DNA of 40,990 nt, from the NCBI GenBank assembly GCA_023381255.1, contig JAMCTX010000023.1, forward strand, positions 1 through 40,990, in the 5' to 3' direction. Positions 7,227 through 15,891 of the stretch are shown here, piece after piece; position 1 is the stretch's first letter, and the number at the start of each line of letters is the position of its first letter. The notes beneath the pieces were generated by a model. It had not been told where the DNA came from, searched no databases, and saw nothing but the letters and a program-made list of their open reading frames with translations. Made by a program: the position numbers and the translations under genes. Source of the stretch: Nitrososphaerota archaeon. Lineage in GTDB: Archaea; Thermoproteota; Nitrososphaeria; Conexivisphaerales; UBA164.

Positions 7227-7610
7227 ATGAAAGTTATAATGCCTGTTAGGGAAAATAACGGGCTTGAATCAAGGGTAACCGGGCACCCCCGGATGTCCCC
7301 CTATTTTGCGGTAGCAGAAATAAAAGGCGATGACCTGGTGTCTGCGGACATAATCGACAATTCTTACAGAGAGGAAAGTCATGAAGGTCATCACCATGAA
7401 GGGAACCATGAAGGGGTGAACCAGTTCTTCAAATTCCTTGTTGACCTTAAACCTGATGCTTTGATATCATACAATGTTGGCCCGGGGGCATTCTACAGGC
7501 TAAGGGAAATCGGCATCAAGATGTACCTGCCAAATGGTCATACAGTTAAGGAAAACATTGATGCATTGAAGGCCGGAACACTAAAGGAAATCAGCGAACC
7601 TTCAGAATGA
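7227..7610 (+). CDS. dinitrogenase iron-molybdenum cofactor (NifX/NifB C-terminal-like) protein
   Basis: The 127-aa protein begins MKVIMPVRENNGLESRVTGH and ends in the Rossmann-like pattern of the NafY/NifX fold (PDALISYNVGPGAFYRLREI, MYLPNGHTVKENIDAL). In non-diazotrophic archaea this family is thought to bind metal or Fe-S clusters; no nif genes are seen here. A histidine-rich insert at about residues 52-66 repeats H-E-G (HEGHHHEGNHEG), a likely metal-binding loop. Leaderless start supported by the TATA box at 7194-7204. Confidence 0.75.
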   Translation: MKVIMPVRENNGLESRVTGHPRMSPYFAVAEIKGDDLVSADIIDNSYREESHEGHHHEGNHEGVNQFFKFLVDLKPDALISYNVGPGAFYRLREIGIKMYLPNGHTVKENIDALKAGTLKEISEPSE

Positions 7611-7697
7611 TAATTCACTTCGCATTTTAAAAATGTGGCAATAAAACAGAAGCTGCTGGCGCAAATATTAATATATCAATAAATAAATATTATACCC

Positions 7698-8920
7698 ATG
7701 CAAAGTTTCAGGACCCCGCTTCAAATACTTCCCACCAGAGGGTATGTGACGGTTCTGGAAGGTGAGGCAGGGATTGGAAAAACCTCATTTGCGCTTGCTT
7801 CAGCCCTGACTTCAGGAAGGGTTAAATATATATCGTACAACGAACCTGAAAATTCGCTTACAGATAAGGCCAAAAGAGTCATACACGGACAGCCTGATAA
7901 CCTGGAAGTTTTACATATGCTTAGCGGGTCCAAAAAGGCCTTTTCGGAAATCATTGATTCAATGTCTGAAGGAAAAATTGTAATTCTTGATTCAGTAGAC
8001 GCCTTCCTGTGGGAGGAGGGTGGGGGGCAGCCTGAAAGGGCGCTTCTTCAGCTTATATATGAATCTGCAAAAATAAGGAATGGCTCCCTGGTGCTTATCA
8101 ATGAGGGCGTCAGCGGCATCTCAAATGTGCTCAAATTTGTGGCAGATTCGTACATAAAAATGGAGTCAGTAAAATTGATTGGCCTTAACGCAAGAAAAAT
8201 CACGGTGCTTAAGGACAGGGATTATCCGGTGAGCGTTTATCCATTTTATTACACGTTTTACGACGGGTTGCAGATTCTTAATGCATCATATTTTCTTGAC
8301 CTTGAGCGCGTTATGCAAAAAAAGGTTAAACCGTGGGATAGGCCTTTTGGCGCAAAGAGCGTCATGAGTGAACCTGAACTCTTTCTGTATATAATGGATA
8401 AGTCGGTGAGCGTGCCATTTTCCGAATTTACAGGCTGTGGCTAGCCGTTGATTACCTGAACCAGGGGCGCAACTTGGTTTTTATAGCAAGGCCTGATGAG
8501 GACATTCTAAAATTAAAAAACAGCATAGAAAAAATGTCCGGTAAAAATGGCTTCACGATAATAAAATCAAGCGGCAGGCTTACAGATGATTGTAAGCTAA
8601 TTGAATCATATAATGGCACAATGCTGATAACTGACACGATAGTGTGGGAGAACGAGGCGGTGGCAAATCAATCGACTTATGAATCTGCTATAAAAGAGCT
8701 TGTTGAACATAATACTGCACACGGATCCGGCATGATCTTTTTTGCGTACAGTTCGTATGCAGGGTTAAAAATCGCTAGCAAATATGCTACCAGAGAAAGG
8801 AGGTTAATTGAAACAGAAAACCATATTTTCCTTAGAACAATCAGACCCCCTGGACCCCTTTACTATGTAAAGGTTGAAAATTTGGACATGCCAGAACTTA
8901 AACTTATAATGATGTTCTAA
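7698..8920 (+). pseudogene. RecA-superfamily ATPase (KaiC/RAD55/GvpD-like), single-base frameshift
   Basis: The first frame (ATG 7698) encodes 248 residues with Walker A GEAGIGKTS (22-30) and Walker B KIVILDSVDAF (Asp98), then closes at TAG 8442-8444. The second frame (position 2 mod 3) is open without break through IYRLWLAVDYLNQGRNLVFI and on to TAA 8920; a TTG at 8474 could start a 148-aa piece. Adding one T to the run of four at 8418-8421 would restore a single protein of about 407 residues. The C-terminal part holds a second, motif-poor RecA-like region. This resembles GvpD/RAD55-type regulatory ATPases of Thermoplasmatales. The lesion may be a true mutation or a homopolymer sequencing error. 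A TATA box at 7665-7675 fits a leaderless start. Confidence 0.72.
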
Positions 8921-8963
8921 TAATGGTAATAAATCTTTAATGATATTTCATGCTCCAAAGGGG

Positions 8964-8982
8964 TGCACTATTTCATGGTGCA
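8964..8982. terminator. hairpin between convergent genes
   Basis: TGCAC (8964-8968) pairs with GTGCA (8978-8982) in the 88-bp gap between the convergent ATPase and DUF302 genes. A modest stem; a terminator role is a guess. Confidence 0.25.
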
Positions 8983-9008
8983 ATCTAATAGGGTTTCTGG
9001 CAGAAAGA

Positions 9009-9398
9009 TCAGAGGACAATACTGTCTACTATTGTTTTCAATATTTTTATAACTTCATTTACAGCTGATTCGATATCCGGACCGGGTTTCAAGGCCATAA
9101 CTGCAGGTGTCGGAATTCCTGCCGCAACTTCTGTTTTGCCACCGGCATCCCTTACAATAATGTGACAGGGAATTATTGTCTCAAACTGCTTTGAAGCGGT
9201 TAAAAGTTTGTGTGCATATGAAGCATTACAAACGTCATAAATCCGGAAATCTGGGTATTTGAATCCTTTGCTTCTCATTATTCCTGACGAATCTATTTCC
9301 GCTACAACCGCAAACCCGTTTTTTTCCACAACAGATTTTACTTTGCTGCATATTTCACTGAATGTTTTGTTTGCAGTCTTTCTGTATTCGACTTCCAT
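9009..9398 (-). CDS. DUF302 family protein
   Basis: The 129-aa protein has the DUF302 layout: N-terminal helix with FSEICSKVKSVVEKNGFAVV, then the VAEID strand. The centre includes IYDVCNASYAHKLL, where the Cys-containing pattern is typical of the family. Next comes the strand IIPCHIIVRDAGGKTEVAAG. The fold is a small alpha/beta dimer of unknown biochemical role, in other species often near redox or cation-stress genes. TATTTAAATA at 9421-9430 lies 27 bases before ATG 9398, so the transcript is probably leaderless. Confidence 0.78.
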   Translation of the reverse strand: MEVEYRKTANKTFSEICSKVKSVVEKNGFAVVAEIDSSGIMRSKGFKYPDFRIYDVCNASYAHKLLTASKQFETIIPCHIIVRDAGGKTEVAAGIPTPAVMALKPGPDIESAVNEVIKILKTIVDSIVL

Positions 9399-9604
9399 GA
9401 CATTAATAATAATCTGTTTTTATTTAAATATTAACCAGAATTCTCGAATACATGAAATAATTTTGAGGATTACAACAAGATTTTTTCTTTGTAGTATTTA
9501 GAATGCAGCATAAAAAAACCCTGGAATTTTTTATATACACTATTTAATTATTGATTTACGTAACTTATATTTGTAGAAACCTATAAATCAGTTTCAAATA
9601 AAAA

Positions 9605-9618
9605 GTTTATATATAATG
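9605..9618 (+). promoter_or_regulatory. TATA box of the MFS carrier at 9639
   Basis: GTTTATATATAATG is centred about 28 bases before ATG 9639. The rest of the 240-bp gap from 9399 is AT-rich; I see no other gene in it. Confidence 0.65.
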
Positions 9619-9638
9619 TGTAAAGTAAATATTTAACA

Positions 9639-11030
9639 ATGGGCAAAGTAGCAAACGCTATTAAAAATTCCCATGTCAGGTGGATAATAACCTTTCTAAT
9701 TTTTATTGCAATTTCAATAAACTATATAGATAGGGAAATCTGGGTACTGGCTGAACCCAAATTTGCGCAATCTTTTGGCTGGTACTCTGGAATAGGGTCG
9801 TTGCCTGCATCAGCTGTAAGTAACATAAGCCTTATACTATTCATATGGTCCATGTCATATGCGCTTTTTAATTTCCCCGGTGGTTGGATTTCTGACAAGC
9901 TTGGCACGAGGAAGGCAATGGCAACATTCTTTTCCATATGGTCAATATTTACGGCCGCAACAGCAGCCACATTTAATTTTATTTCAATGGCAATCGTAAG
10001 AGCCATCATGGGCGCTGGCGAGGGACCAGTATGGCCACTGAACGCTAAGAATGCCAAGACCTGGTCTCATCAAAAAGAGGAGTCTACGATGTACACCCTA
10101 GCAGGATCGGGGCAGGCTTTTGGACCAATAGTGGCAGCTCTTGTTGGTTCCTATCAGATTGTCTACTGGGGGTGGCAGTTGACCTTTGTTTTCTGGGGTA
10201 TTGTTGGTCTCATATTTGCTGCTATCTGGTATTTCTATGTAAGGGACACGCCACAAATACACCCATATATTTCACAGAAGGAACTCAATTATATTGAAAG
10301 TTCAAGGGGAAAACCCAAAGAGGAGGCTGGTTCAATACTTTCAACCAAAGACACATGGTTGATTTCATTAAAATTGATATTCACTACTTGGGCTGGAATA
10401 GGTGAATTACTGATCTTTATTTCATTTGGCTACATCTTGTTCACTGTGCTGTACTGGATACCTCCATACTTTTATGGCTCATTCCTGCATTCAGTTACAA
10501 AAACCGGGCTTTATGTTGGTGCAGTTGACGGCTCTCTCCTTCTTGGTTACCTGCTCTCAGGCCCTGTTAATGACGGCCTCTCTAGAAGACTTGGAACAGT
10601 AATGGGAAGAAGACTCGGATCTCTGATACCTATGGTTCTTATGCTTTTATTTGTAGCATTATCATACTACACAGGTGTTGCCAGGGAGTTGGTGCCAACA
10701 GTGCTGCTGCTTGCAGCAGGTGCAGGTGTCATGAATATTACAGTGGGATCTTGGGCTACCAATGCTTTCACTATATCACCGGCAGAAACCAGTGCAACAG
10801 TGTATGGTGTTTACAACGGTCTCCTGAACGTAATGGGAGCATTTAATTCAATAATAATTGCCTGGTTTGCAATACATATAGGATTTACCGCGGCAATATC
10901 TAGCATGGTGTTCTTCATGATCATGTTCATAGCAGCTTACCTGATATTCATCAGGCAGAAGACATTTGATGATGCGATAGCAAAGGGCAAAAAAATGCTG
11001 GAAGAAGCTGTTGCAAAAAAGGGAAAATGA
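9639..11030 (+). CDS. MFS transporter, ACS (sugar-acid/organic anion) type
   Basis: The 463-aa protein has about 12 membrane helices and a NYIDREIW motif in helix 1 that corresponds to the N-Y-x-D-R signature of the anion:cation symporter group (galactonate, glucarate, hexuronate carriers). Other group-typical motifs are GGWISDKLGTRK in loop 2-3 and GAGEGPVWPLNAK around helix 4. Its gene converges, with a 5-base gap, on a DHDPS/NAL-family aldolase, so import of a sugar acid or keto acid is a fair inference; the exact substrate is unknown. Leaderless start from the TATA box at 9605-9618. Confidence 0.82.
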   Translation: MGKVANAIKNSHVRWIITFLIFIAISINYIDREIWVLAEPKFAQSFGWYSGIGSLPASAVSNISLILFIWSMSYALFNFPGGWISDKLGTRKAMATFFSIWSIFTAATAATFNFISMAIVRAIMGAGEGPVWPLNAKNAKTWSHQKEESTMYTLAGSGQAFGPIVAALVGSYQIVYWGWQLTFVFWGIVGLIFAAIWYFYVRDTPQIHPYISQKELNYIESSRGKPKEEAGSILSTKDTWLISLKLIFTTWAGIGELLIFISFGYILFTVLYWIPPYFYGSFLHSVTKTGLYVGAVDGSLLLGYLLSGPVNDGLSRRLGTVMGRRLGSLIPMVLMLLFVALSYYTGVARELVPTVLLLAAGAGVMNITVGSWATNAFTISPAETSATVYGVYNGLLNVMGAFNSIIIAWFAIHIGFTAAISSMVFFMIMFIAAYLIFIRQKTFDDAIAKGKKMLEEAVAKKGK

Positions 11031-11035
11031 AATAA

Positions 11036-11902
11036 TTAAATTAATTTTTCATTTTTTAATTTTTGTTCCAGATCCTTTACTTCCTGTTCTGAGAGTTCTT
11101 CGTCCTTTGTGAATGGATGACCAACATAGTTGCCTGCAAGTTTTGCAGCAGCCCTGTAGCCAGCGCTGAAGCCATATGATTTTAAAATACCCCTGACCCT
11201 GTTAACCTTTGCCTGAAGCTCTAAGCCCTTTTTAAAATCCCTAGACTCCATGCTTTTTACAAGGTCAAACACCAGCTGTGGAAACACGTTTATTATGAGC
11301 GACACGATCCCCTTTCCACCCAGCGTATATGTAGTATAAATCAGCGAATCACTTCCTGAAAGAAGGACGGATTTTTTAGGGAACTCATCCACAACTTCCT
11401 GAAGGTGACCCACATCCTTTGTACTGTCTTTGTATCCCACAAAGCCATCAATTTTTAAGATCGAAACAACCTGCGCGGCGCTCAGGAGGTTACCTAGTTG
11501 CTTTTCATTGTACAGTATTAATGGAAGGGGAGATTTCGAGGCAATACTCTTGAAATAATCAACAGGCTTTTTCATTGGATAAACTGGATGCTGAGTTATC
11601 ACCAAGGAGCTTGCGCCCGCATCTTTTGCGTGCCTGGCCAGTTCGTTTATGGCGTCAGGAGAATATGACGTTATCAGAACAGAAATCTCGCTCCCCGTTT
11701 TTGCCACATCAAGAACCGATTCGAGGACCTTTTTCCTTTCCTGCAAGCCAAGCACAAGGGCTTCGGCCCCGATTCCATTGACCATAAAACCTCTGACACC
11801 CTTGTCCTGCAGCCAGTTTATTGCGGCCTTCAACGTTTCATAATCGACCGCACCCTTCTGATCAAACGGAACGTACGGCTCAGAAACTCCTCCATTTATC
11901 AT
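11036..11902 (-). CDS. DHDPS/NAL-family class I aldolase, substrate unknown
   Basis: The 288-aa protein has the family TIM barrel with the Schiff-base lysine in GYKDST (about residue 155) and the Tyr-containing strand ILYNEKQ. The usual carboxylate-binding GTTGE/GSTGE motif is replaced by NGIGAEAL near residue 43, so the substrate may differ from that of dihydrodipicolinate synthase or classical KDG aldolase. The second family member at 31866 keeps GSTG. A TATA box (11924-11935, minus strand) lies about 27 bases before ATG 11902. It converges on the sugar-acid-type MFS gene. Confidence 0.8.
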   Translation of the reverse strand: MINGGVSEPYVPFDQKGAVDYETLKAAINWLQDKGVRGFMVNGIGAEALVLGLQERKKVLESVLDVAKTGSEISVLITSYSPDAINELARHAKDAGASSLVITQHPVYPMKKPVDYFKSIASKSPLPLILYNEKQLGNLLSAAQVVSILKIDGFVGYKDSTKDVGHLQEVVDEFPKKSVLLSGSDSLIYTTYTLGGKGIVSLIINVFPQLVFDLVKSMESRDFKKGLELQAKVNRVRGILKSYGFSAGYRAAAKLAGNYVGHPFTKDEELSEQEVKDLEQKLKNEKLI

Positions 11903-12011
11903 AACCTAGAATATCCTTCTGACAAATATAAGCTTTTTATCATGAACCATGTTAAATATGCTTTTTTGGTGCGGCAGAAATTCTTTAATTTGTCCTAACA
12001 TCATATATGCC
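11903..12011. promoter_or_regulatory. divergent promoters of the aldolase and the nitrilase-family gene
   Basis: AAGCTTATATTT on the minus strand (11924-11935) serves ATG 11902. TTCTTTAATTTG (11981-11992) is about 26 bases before ATG 12012 and is the reason for choosing that start instead of the upstream in-frame codon at 11949. Confidence 0.6.
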
Positions 12012-12815
12012 ATGCAAAAATTAAGGGTTGCACTTGCCCAGTTCAGTTCAACGCCAAGTACCAAGACTAATCTGGGAAAAGCCTTAAATTACATTAAAAT
12101 CGCGGCGCAAAAATCGGCACAATTGGTAGTATTTCCAGAATATACAAACATATATGCTGAAGATAAATTGGATTCAGATAGCCTGTACAAAATTGCCGAA
12201 TATGATGATTCGCCTTTTTTAAGAGAAATTAAGGCAGCTGCAGCTGATATGCATGTTGCTGCAGTAATTGGCGTTTATGAAAAGGGAAAACGCAGGCCTG
12301 AGGTTTACAGCACCGCGTATTTCATACAACCTGATGGAAAAATTTTGGCAAAATACAGCAAGTCACACCTGTTTGAAGCGTTTGGTTCAAGCGAGACCAA
12401 CCGGCTCATTCCATCAGGCGACAGGCCAGCAATCTTTGAATTTATGGGTTTCAAGTTTGGCATCATAATATGCTATGAGATCAGGTTTCCAGAACTGGCC
12501 CGGCTTACCGCGCTGCTTGGGATAGATGCGTTAATTGTTCCAAGCGCTTGGTACAAGGGTTATAACAAGGAAGACCAGTGGGAAACACTGGTTAAGGCAA
12601 GAGCAATGGAGAACACCATTTATATTCTCACTTCAAACCAGATAGGAAACAGCTTTACCGGTATAACAATGGCTGCAGACCCGGCTGGCATTATAGTTGC
12701 CAGGGCAACAGAAGAGGAGGGCCTAGTGTTTGCTGAGCTTTCAAAAGAAAGGATAAAAAAAGTTAGGGATTCATTGCCTCTGTTAAAACAGAGGAGGCCT
12801 GAACTGTACTCCTAA
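12012..12815 (+). CDS. carbon-nitrogen hydrolase (nitrilase superfamily, amidase-type)
   Basis: From ATG 12012 the protein is 267 aa, the usual length. The catalytic triad is visible: Glu43 in FPEYTN, Lys117 in KYSKSHLF, and Cys154 in IIICYEIRFPELAR. The C-terminal region (DPAGIIVARA) matches omega-amidase/deaminated-glutathione-amidase-like members, which hydrolyse small amides; the substrate here is not known. An upstream frame extension to 11949 lacks conserved features and would cover the TATA box, so it was rejected. Ends 31 bases before the convergent ribosomal operon end. Confidence 0.85.
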   Translation: MQKLRVALAQFSSTPSTKTNLGKALNYIKIAAQKSAQLVVFPEYTNIYAEDKLDSDSLYKIAEYDDSPFLREIKAAAADMHVAAVIGVYEKGKRRPEVYSTAYFIQPDGKILAKYSKSHLFEAFGSSETNRLIPSGDRPAIFEFMGFKFGIIICYEIRFPELARLTALLGIDALIVPSAWYKGYNKEDQWETLVKARAMENTIYILTSNQIGNSFTGITMAADPAGIIVARATEEEGLVFAELSKERIKKVRDSLPLLKQRRPELYS

Positions 12816-12846
12816 ATGGTAACGCATTATAATTAATGATTGAACT

Positions 12847-13692
12847 TTATTGAGCTGCCTGCCTGAGTTTTGATGCCTTTGCTTCCCTGTCAATCAGTAT
12901 TTCCTTTACATTTTCCTCCGTTACAAATCCTGATTCAACAGAGAGTTTCCTGGCCTTAACATAATGGTCAGCTATGATCGCAGGGAGAACTTCCCTGTCT
13001 GGATATTGAATCTCATAAGCCAGCGCAAAGGCTTCTGAATGTGCCCTGCCAATGCTTTCCCTTATTGCCTCTAGGTCTACCCTGAGGTCCTCGCCTTTGA
13101 TCACCATGCCGTTAAAGTATGCCGCACTTATAATTATCCCGGACTCAATAGGTTTAATCCCAAGCTTTGACAGCAGAGATGCCAGCTTTCCACTTATAGC
13201 TTCCCCCTTTTTGGCCACTACTGTGTCCTTGTTTATGAAAACGCTTCCGGTTTCTATTCTTGTAGCTATTTTGAGTTCCCTGAAGTCGCTAAGTATGGGT
13301 CCTGCTTGAAGGCCTGTGTTTCCAGCCGGAACAACTATGTCCTGAGTTGCAATATCTCCTGCTTTTGCCGCAAGCATAACCTTATTCTTTTCAAGCATCA
13401 TGTTTAGCTCGAACGGATCCATGTTAAAGAACAGAAGCAGTGATTGGCCCCTGATATAATCAACAAGCTTTGCTACGTCCTTGCCCTGCATTGTCTTGAT
13501 TGTAACCCTGTTCTTTATTCCCATAAAAACTGCCTTGTCAGCAAGCTTCTTTCGCAGCTGGCCAATCTGATTTGACCTTACCTTGTGAAGGTTTATCACA
13601 GCAACGTAATTGTAACTGGAAAAAAGCATCTGCAGCCGTTCCATCATCTCGACTTTTTTCTTTGGATAAATTCTGTTTGCCTGAGCCTGCAA
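12847..13692 (-). CDS. rpl10: large ribosomal subunit protein uL10 (P0)
   Basis: The 281-aa protein matches archaeal P0: N-terminal 23S-binding domain (RSNQIGQLRKKLADKAVFMGIKNR), the P0-specific insertion (DIVVPAGNTGLQAGPILSDF), and C-terminal helices that carry the bL12-like stalk dimers (EAFALAYEIQYPDREVLPAI). It ends in SKLRQAAQ with no acidic, Gly-rich tail of the kind usual in archaeal and eukaryotic P proteins. It starts one base after the uL1 stop, so both are on one mRNA. No L12/P1 gene follows; the next gene is convergent. Confidence 0.93.
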   Translation of the reverse strand: MQAQANRIYPKKKVEMMERLQMLFSSYNYVAVINLHKVRSNQIGQLRKKLADKAVFMGIKNRVTIKTMQGKDVAKLVDYIRGQSLLLFFNMDPFELNMMLEKNKVMLAAKAGDIATQDIVVPAGNTGLQAGPILSDFRELKIATRIETGSVFINKDTVVAKKGEAISGKLASLLSKLGIKPIESGIIISAAYFNGMVIKGEDLRVDLEAIRESIGRAHSEAFALAYEIQYPDREVLPAIIADHYVKARKLSVESGFVTEENVKEILIDREAKASKLRQAAQ

Positions 13693-13693
13693 A

Positions 13694-14329
13694 TCAGTTC
13701 ACTCCTTCGTACTTTTTCTTAACTGGATGCCCCATTGTAAGCTTGAACCCAACCCTGCTTATGCTCTTTGGTGGAAGCTTTTTCTCAAGATAATCTATTA
13801 CCGCTTTTGTATTTTCAGCTATGCTCTTTGCATCCATTCCTCCCTTGCCGACTTTGGCCTGAACACCTAGCTGGTTTTTCCCGCGGATCCTGGTGCTTGC
13901 TAACACTCTTGAATATATCGATGTCAGTGCCTGCGGGCCCGGAACAGCAACTGGCATTTTGCCCCTGGGAGCAAGTATCGGGCCCAGATTTTTACCAACC
14001 TTTGGCATCATTGACGATTCGGCAACAAAGGCATAAATTCTCCTTGCCATCTTCTTGGCTTCTCTCTTATTTGTTGCAAGCCGGTCAAGTTCCTCCGGTG
14101 AAAGCATCTGGGCATTAATTTTCTTTGCTTCAAGCGCCATTTCACCACCAGCTATTACCATTATTTTTGAGGGGTTCTGTATCTGATGCGGCACATATAT
14201 GAGGTCGTTGAACGACTGCTGCTTTGTCCTGTTGGGGTCAAACCTAATCAAGACTTCCACAGATTGAACAAACTTTTTCTTATCGGCTTTGCTCATAGCT
14301 TCATTAATAAGTCCTTCTAGATCATCCAA
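13694..14329 (-). CDS. rpl1: large ribosomal subunit protein uL1
   Basis: The 211-aa protein has the archaeal uL1 pattern, including GKNLGPILAPRGKMPVAV near residue 117 and the RNA-binding N- and C-terminal parts (KLTMGHPVKKKYEG at the end). The start is TTG at 14329; the nearby ATG at 14325 is in another frame. A TATA-like AAAGCTTATTTAATG (14356-14370, minus strand) is about 34 bases upstream, leaving a very short leader. Archaeal uL1 often represses its own operon; no binding site could be assigned by eye. No uL11 gene precedes it here. Confidence 0.94.
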   Translation of the reverse strand: MDDLEGLINEAMSKADKKKFVQSVEVLIRFDPNRTKQQSFNDLIYVPHQIQNPSKIMVIAGGEMALEAKKINAQMLSPEELDRLATNKREAKKMARRIYAFVAESSMMPKVGKNLGPILAPRGKMPVAVPGPQALTSIYSRVLASTRIRGKNQLGVQAKVGKGGMDAKSIAENTKAVIDYLEKKLPPKSISRVGFKLTMGHPVKKKYEGVN

Positions 14330-14430
14330 TTCCTAACGTAATCCATCCATCTGTGCATTAAATAAGCTTTTGCCTTAAACTACCCGACCATAGAAACGCT
14401 TAAAACTACTCTGCTCTATAAGGGTGCTGA

Positions 14431-14503
14431 GCCCTGGTAGTATAGAGGCCCAGTATGCGGCGCTGTCACCGCCGTGACCCGGGTTCAAATCCCGGCCAGG
14501 GCG
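14431..14503 (+). tRNA. tRNA-Asp (GTC)
   Basis: The 73-nt cloverleaf folds fully: acceptor GCCCTGG/CCAGGGC, D stem GTAT/GTAT with G-U pairs, anticodon stem CGGCG/CGCCG with loop CTGTCAC (anticodon GTC), T stem CCGGG/CCCGG with loop TTCAAAT, discriminator G. There is no intron and no encoded CCA. A TTAAAA element near 14400 lies about 30 bases upstream and probably serves as its promoter. Confidence 0.97.
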
Positions 14504-14594
14504 TTCCTGAATTGAAAACCGACTATTTGAACGCTAATACTCCATTTTTGGGAAGCGTTTAAAAATAGCTCGGATGCAGCACAATCTGCACGGA

Positions 14595-15776
14595 CTAATG
14601 CTTCTCAGCCATACCTTTTTCATGCCACTGCCCTCTGAACATTAGGTAGTAAAGCAGCGGGTCAAACATTGTTATTATTCCGCCAACAAGCGGGATGTAA
14701 GCCATGTCAACCGGCATCATATAACCCGATATAATAGGACCAAATGAAGAAGATCCATTCCTGCTTAACGATGTTGCGCCATTGGTGGTTGCCCTTTCGG
14801 TTTCGTGCACGTTAGTCATAACAAATGACTGCCTTACCGGCATCGATCCCATGGCAAATGATCCTCGTGCTATTATAAAAAAGGCTGCCAGCGGAAAAGC
14901 GGCAGAAAAGGCCATCAGGATAAATGCAAGCGAAGCCGCAACCCTTGAAAGCACTATCACCTTCAGCTTGCCAACTTTCATTGCCATCCTTGGCATGAGC
15001 AACATTGAAATTATAACAAATACATTCATGGTCCCAAATACAGCCCCTATGGTGCCGGTAGAAACGTTATATCTTAACTTGAGCCACAATGAAAGTATGG
15101 GTATTATAAGCCCGGAACCCAGCCCGCACGGGATGGTTGGCAGGCTAAGCCTGAATATGTTTTTAAAGGAAATCGACGGAAGCAGCTTCCTGCTCCTTAT
15201 TTTGAGGTCTTTTATAAAAACCGATGATGCAAACGACGCAATTCCAATGACTAGGCCTGCGTAAAACAGGTCATATACAAAAATATGCGCATATTCAACA
15301 AGAGGTATGACGTATGCTCCTACCATTGCAGCAGCCATTTCCGTAACCGATGCTATGCCCAGTATTCTGGGCATGGTCCTGTTGTCCACGGTTTCACTTA
15401 TTATAGCAGTCTGGATTCCACCAACAGGCCCACCCGAACCTATTGGGCCTCCTGTTGATCCTGTAGTGAACCCGGCTAGACCTGCTAGCACTGCCAGCAA
15501 GGCAGCATTGTTTGCAATCAAAAATAGACCCGAAGACACCGCAAAAAGTGCAAACAGCAGCGACATTATGTACTTCCTTCCATAATGATCGGCAAGCATG
15601 CCTAGCAGAAACGCAAGGAGCGCATTTATGATCATGGCTGCGAAGATCACCAGCCCTACTGTAACCAGATCATATCCCAAGCTGTAAAGATAAAGCGGAA
15701 ATATGACCATCAGGAATCCATACGCAAAACTGATAAGCCCTCTGGAAATTATTGCAAGTTTTGCATTTGTGTGCAT
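14595..15776 (-). CDS. MFS transporter
   Basis: The 393-aa protein has about 12 membrane helices, the loop 2-3 motif GMLADHYGRKYIM (G-x3-D-x-x-G-R-K), and a Gly-rich helix 4 (GSTGGPIGSGGPVGG). It resembles the MFS protein encoded at 5931-7145 in length and style (for example GSMPVRQ here, GSPMRSA there), so the two may be distant paralogues. Substrate unknown. It is monocistronic as far as can be seen, starting at ATG 15776 with an AT-rich element (15790-15800) upstream. Confidence 0.82.
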   Translation of the reverse strand: MHTNAKLAIISRGLISFAYGFLMVIFPLYLYSLGYDLVTVGLVIFAAMIINALLAFLLGMLADHYGRKYIMSLLFALFAVSSGLFLIANNAALLAVLAGLAGFTTGSTGGPIGSGGPVGGIQTAIISETVDNRTMPRILGIASVTEMAAAMVGAYVIPLVEYAHIFVYDLFYAGLVIGIASFASSVFIKDLKIRSRKLLPSISFKNIFRLSLPTIPCGLGSGLIIPILSLWLKLRYNVSTGTIGAVFGTMNVFVIISMLLMPRMAMKVGKLKVIVLSRVAASLAFILMAFSAAFPLAAFFIIARGSFAMGSMPVRQSFVMTNVHETERATTNGATSLSRNGSSSFGPIISGYMMPVDMAYIPLVGGIITMFDPLLYYLMFRGQWHEKGMAEKH

Positions 15777-15891
15777 TATGTTATTGCCCCCATATTATCG
15801 AATCATCGATATTGGTTTTTAGATGTTAATAATGCTTACTAAATTTTAGAATATTTACAGAAAATGGCGTACAACTCTAATTAGCGTATTT

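Noticed and set aside
7381-7425. CRISPR-like or tandem DNA repeat
   Set aside because: The short CATGAAGG repeats are codons of the His-rich HEG loop in the NifX-like protein, with no spacers; no CRISPR array is visible anywhere in the window.
11949-12011. Upstream extension of the nitrilase-family gene
   Set aside because: It would place the TATA box inside the gene, and family members start at the VALAQ strand; ATG 12012 fits a leaderless transcript.
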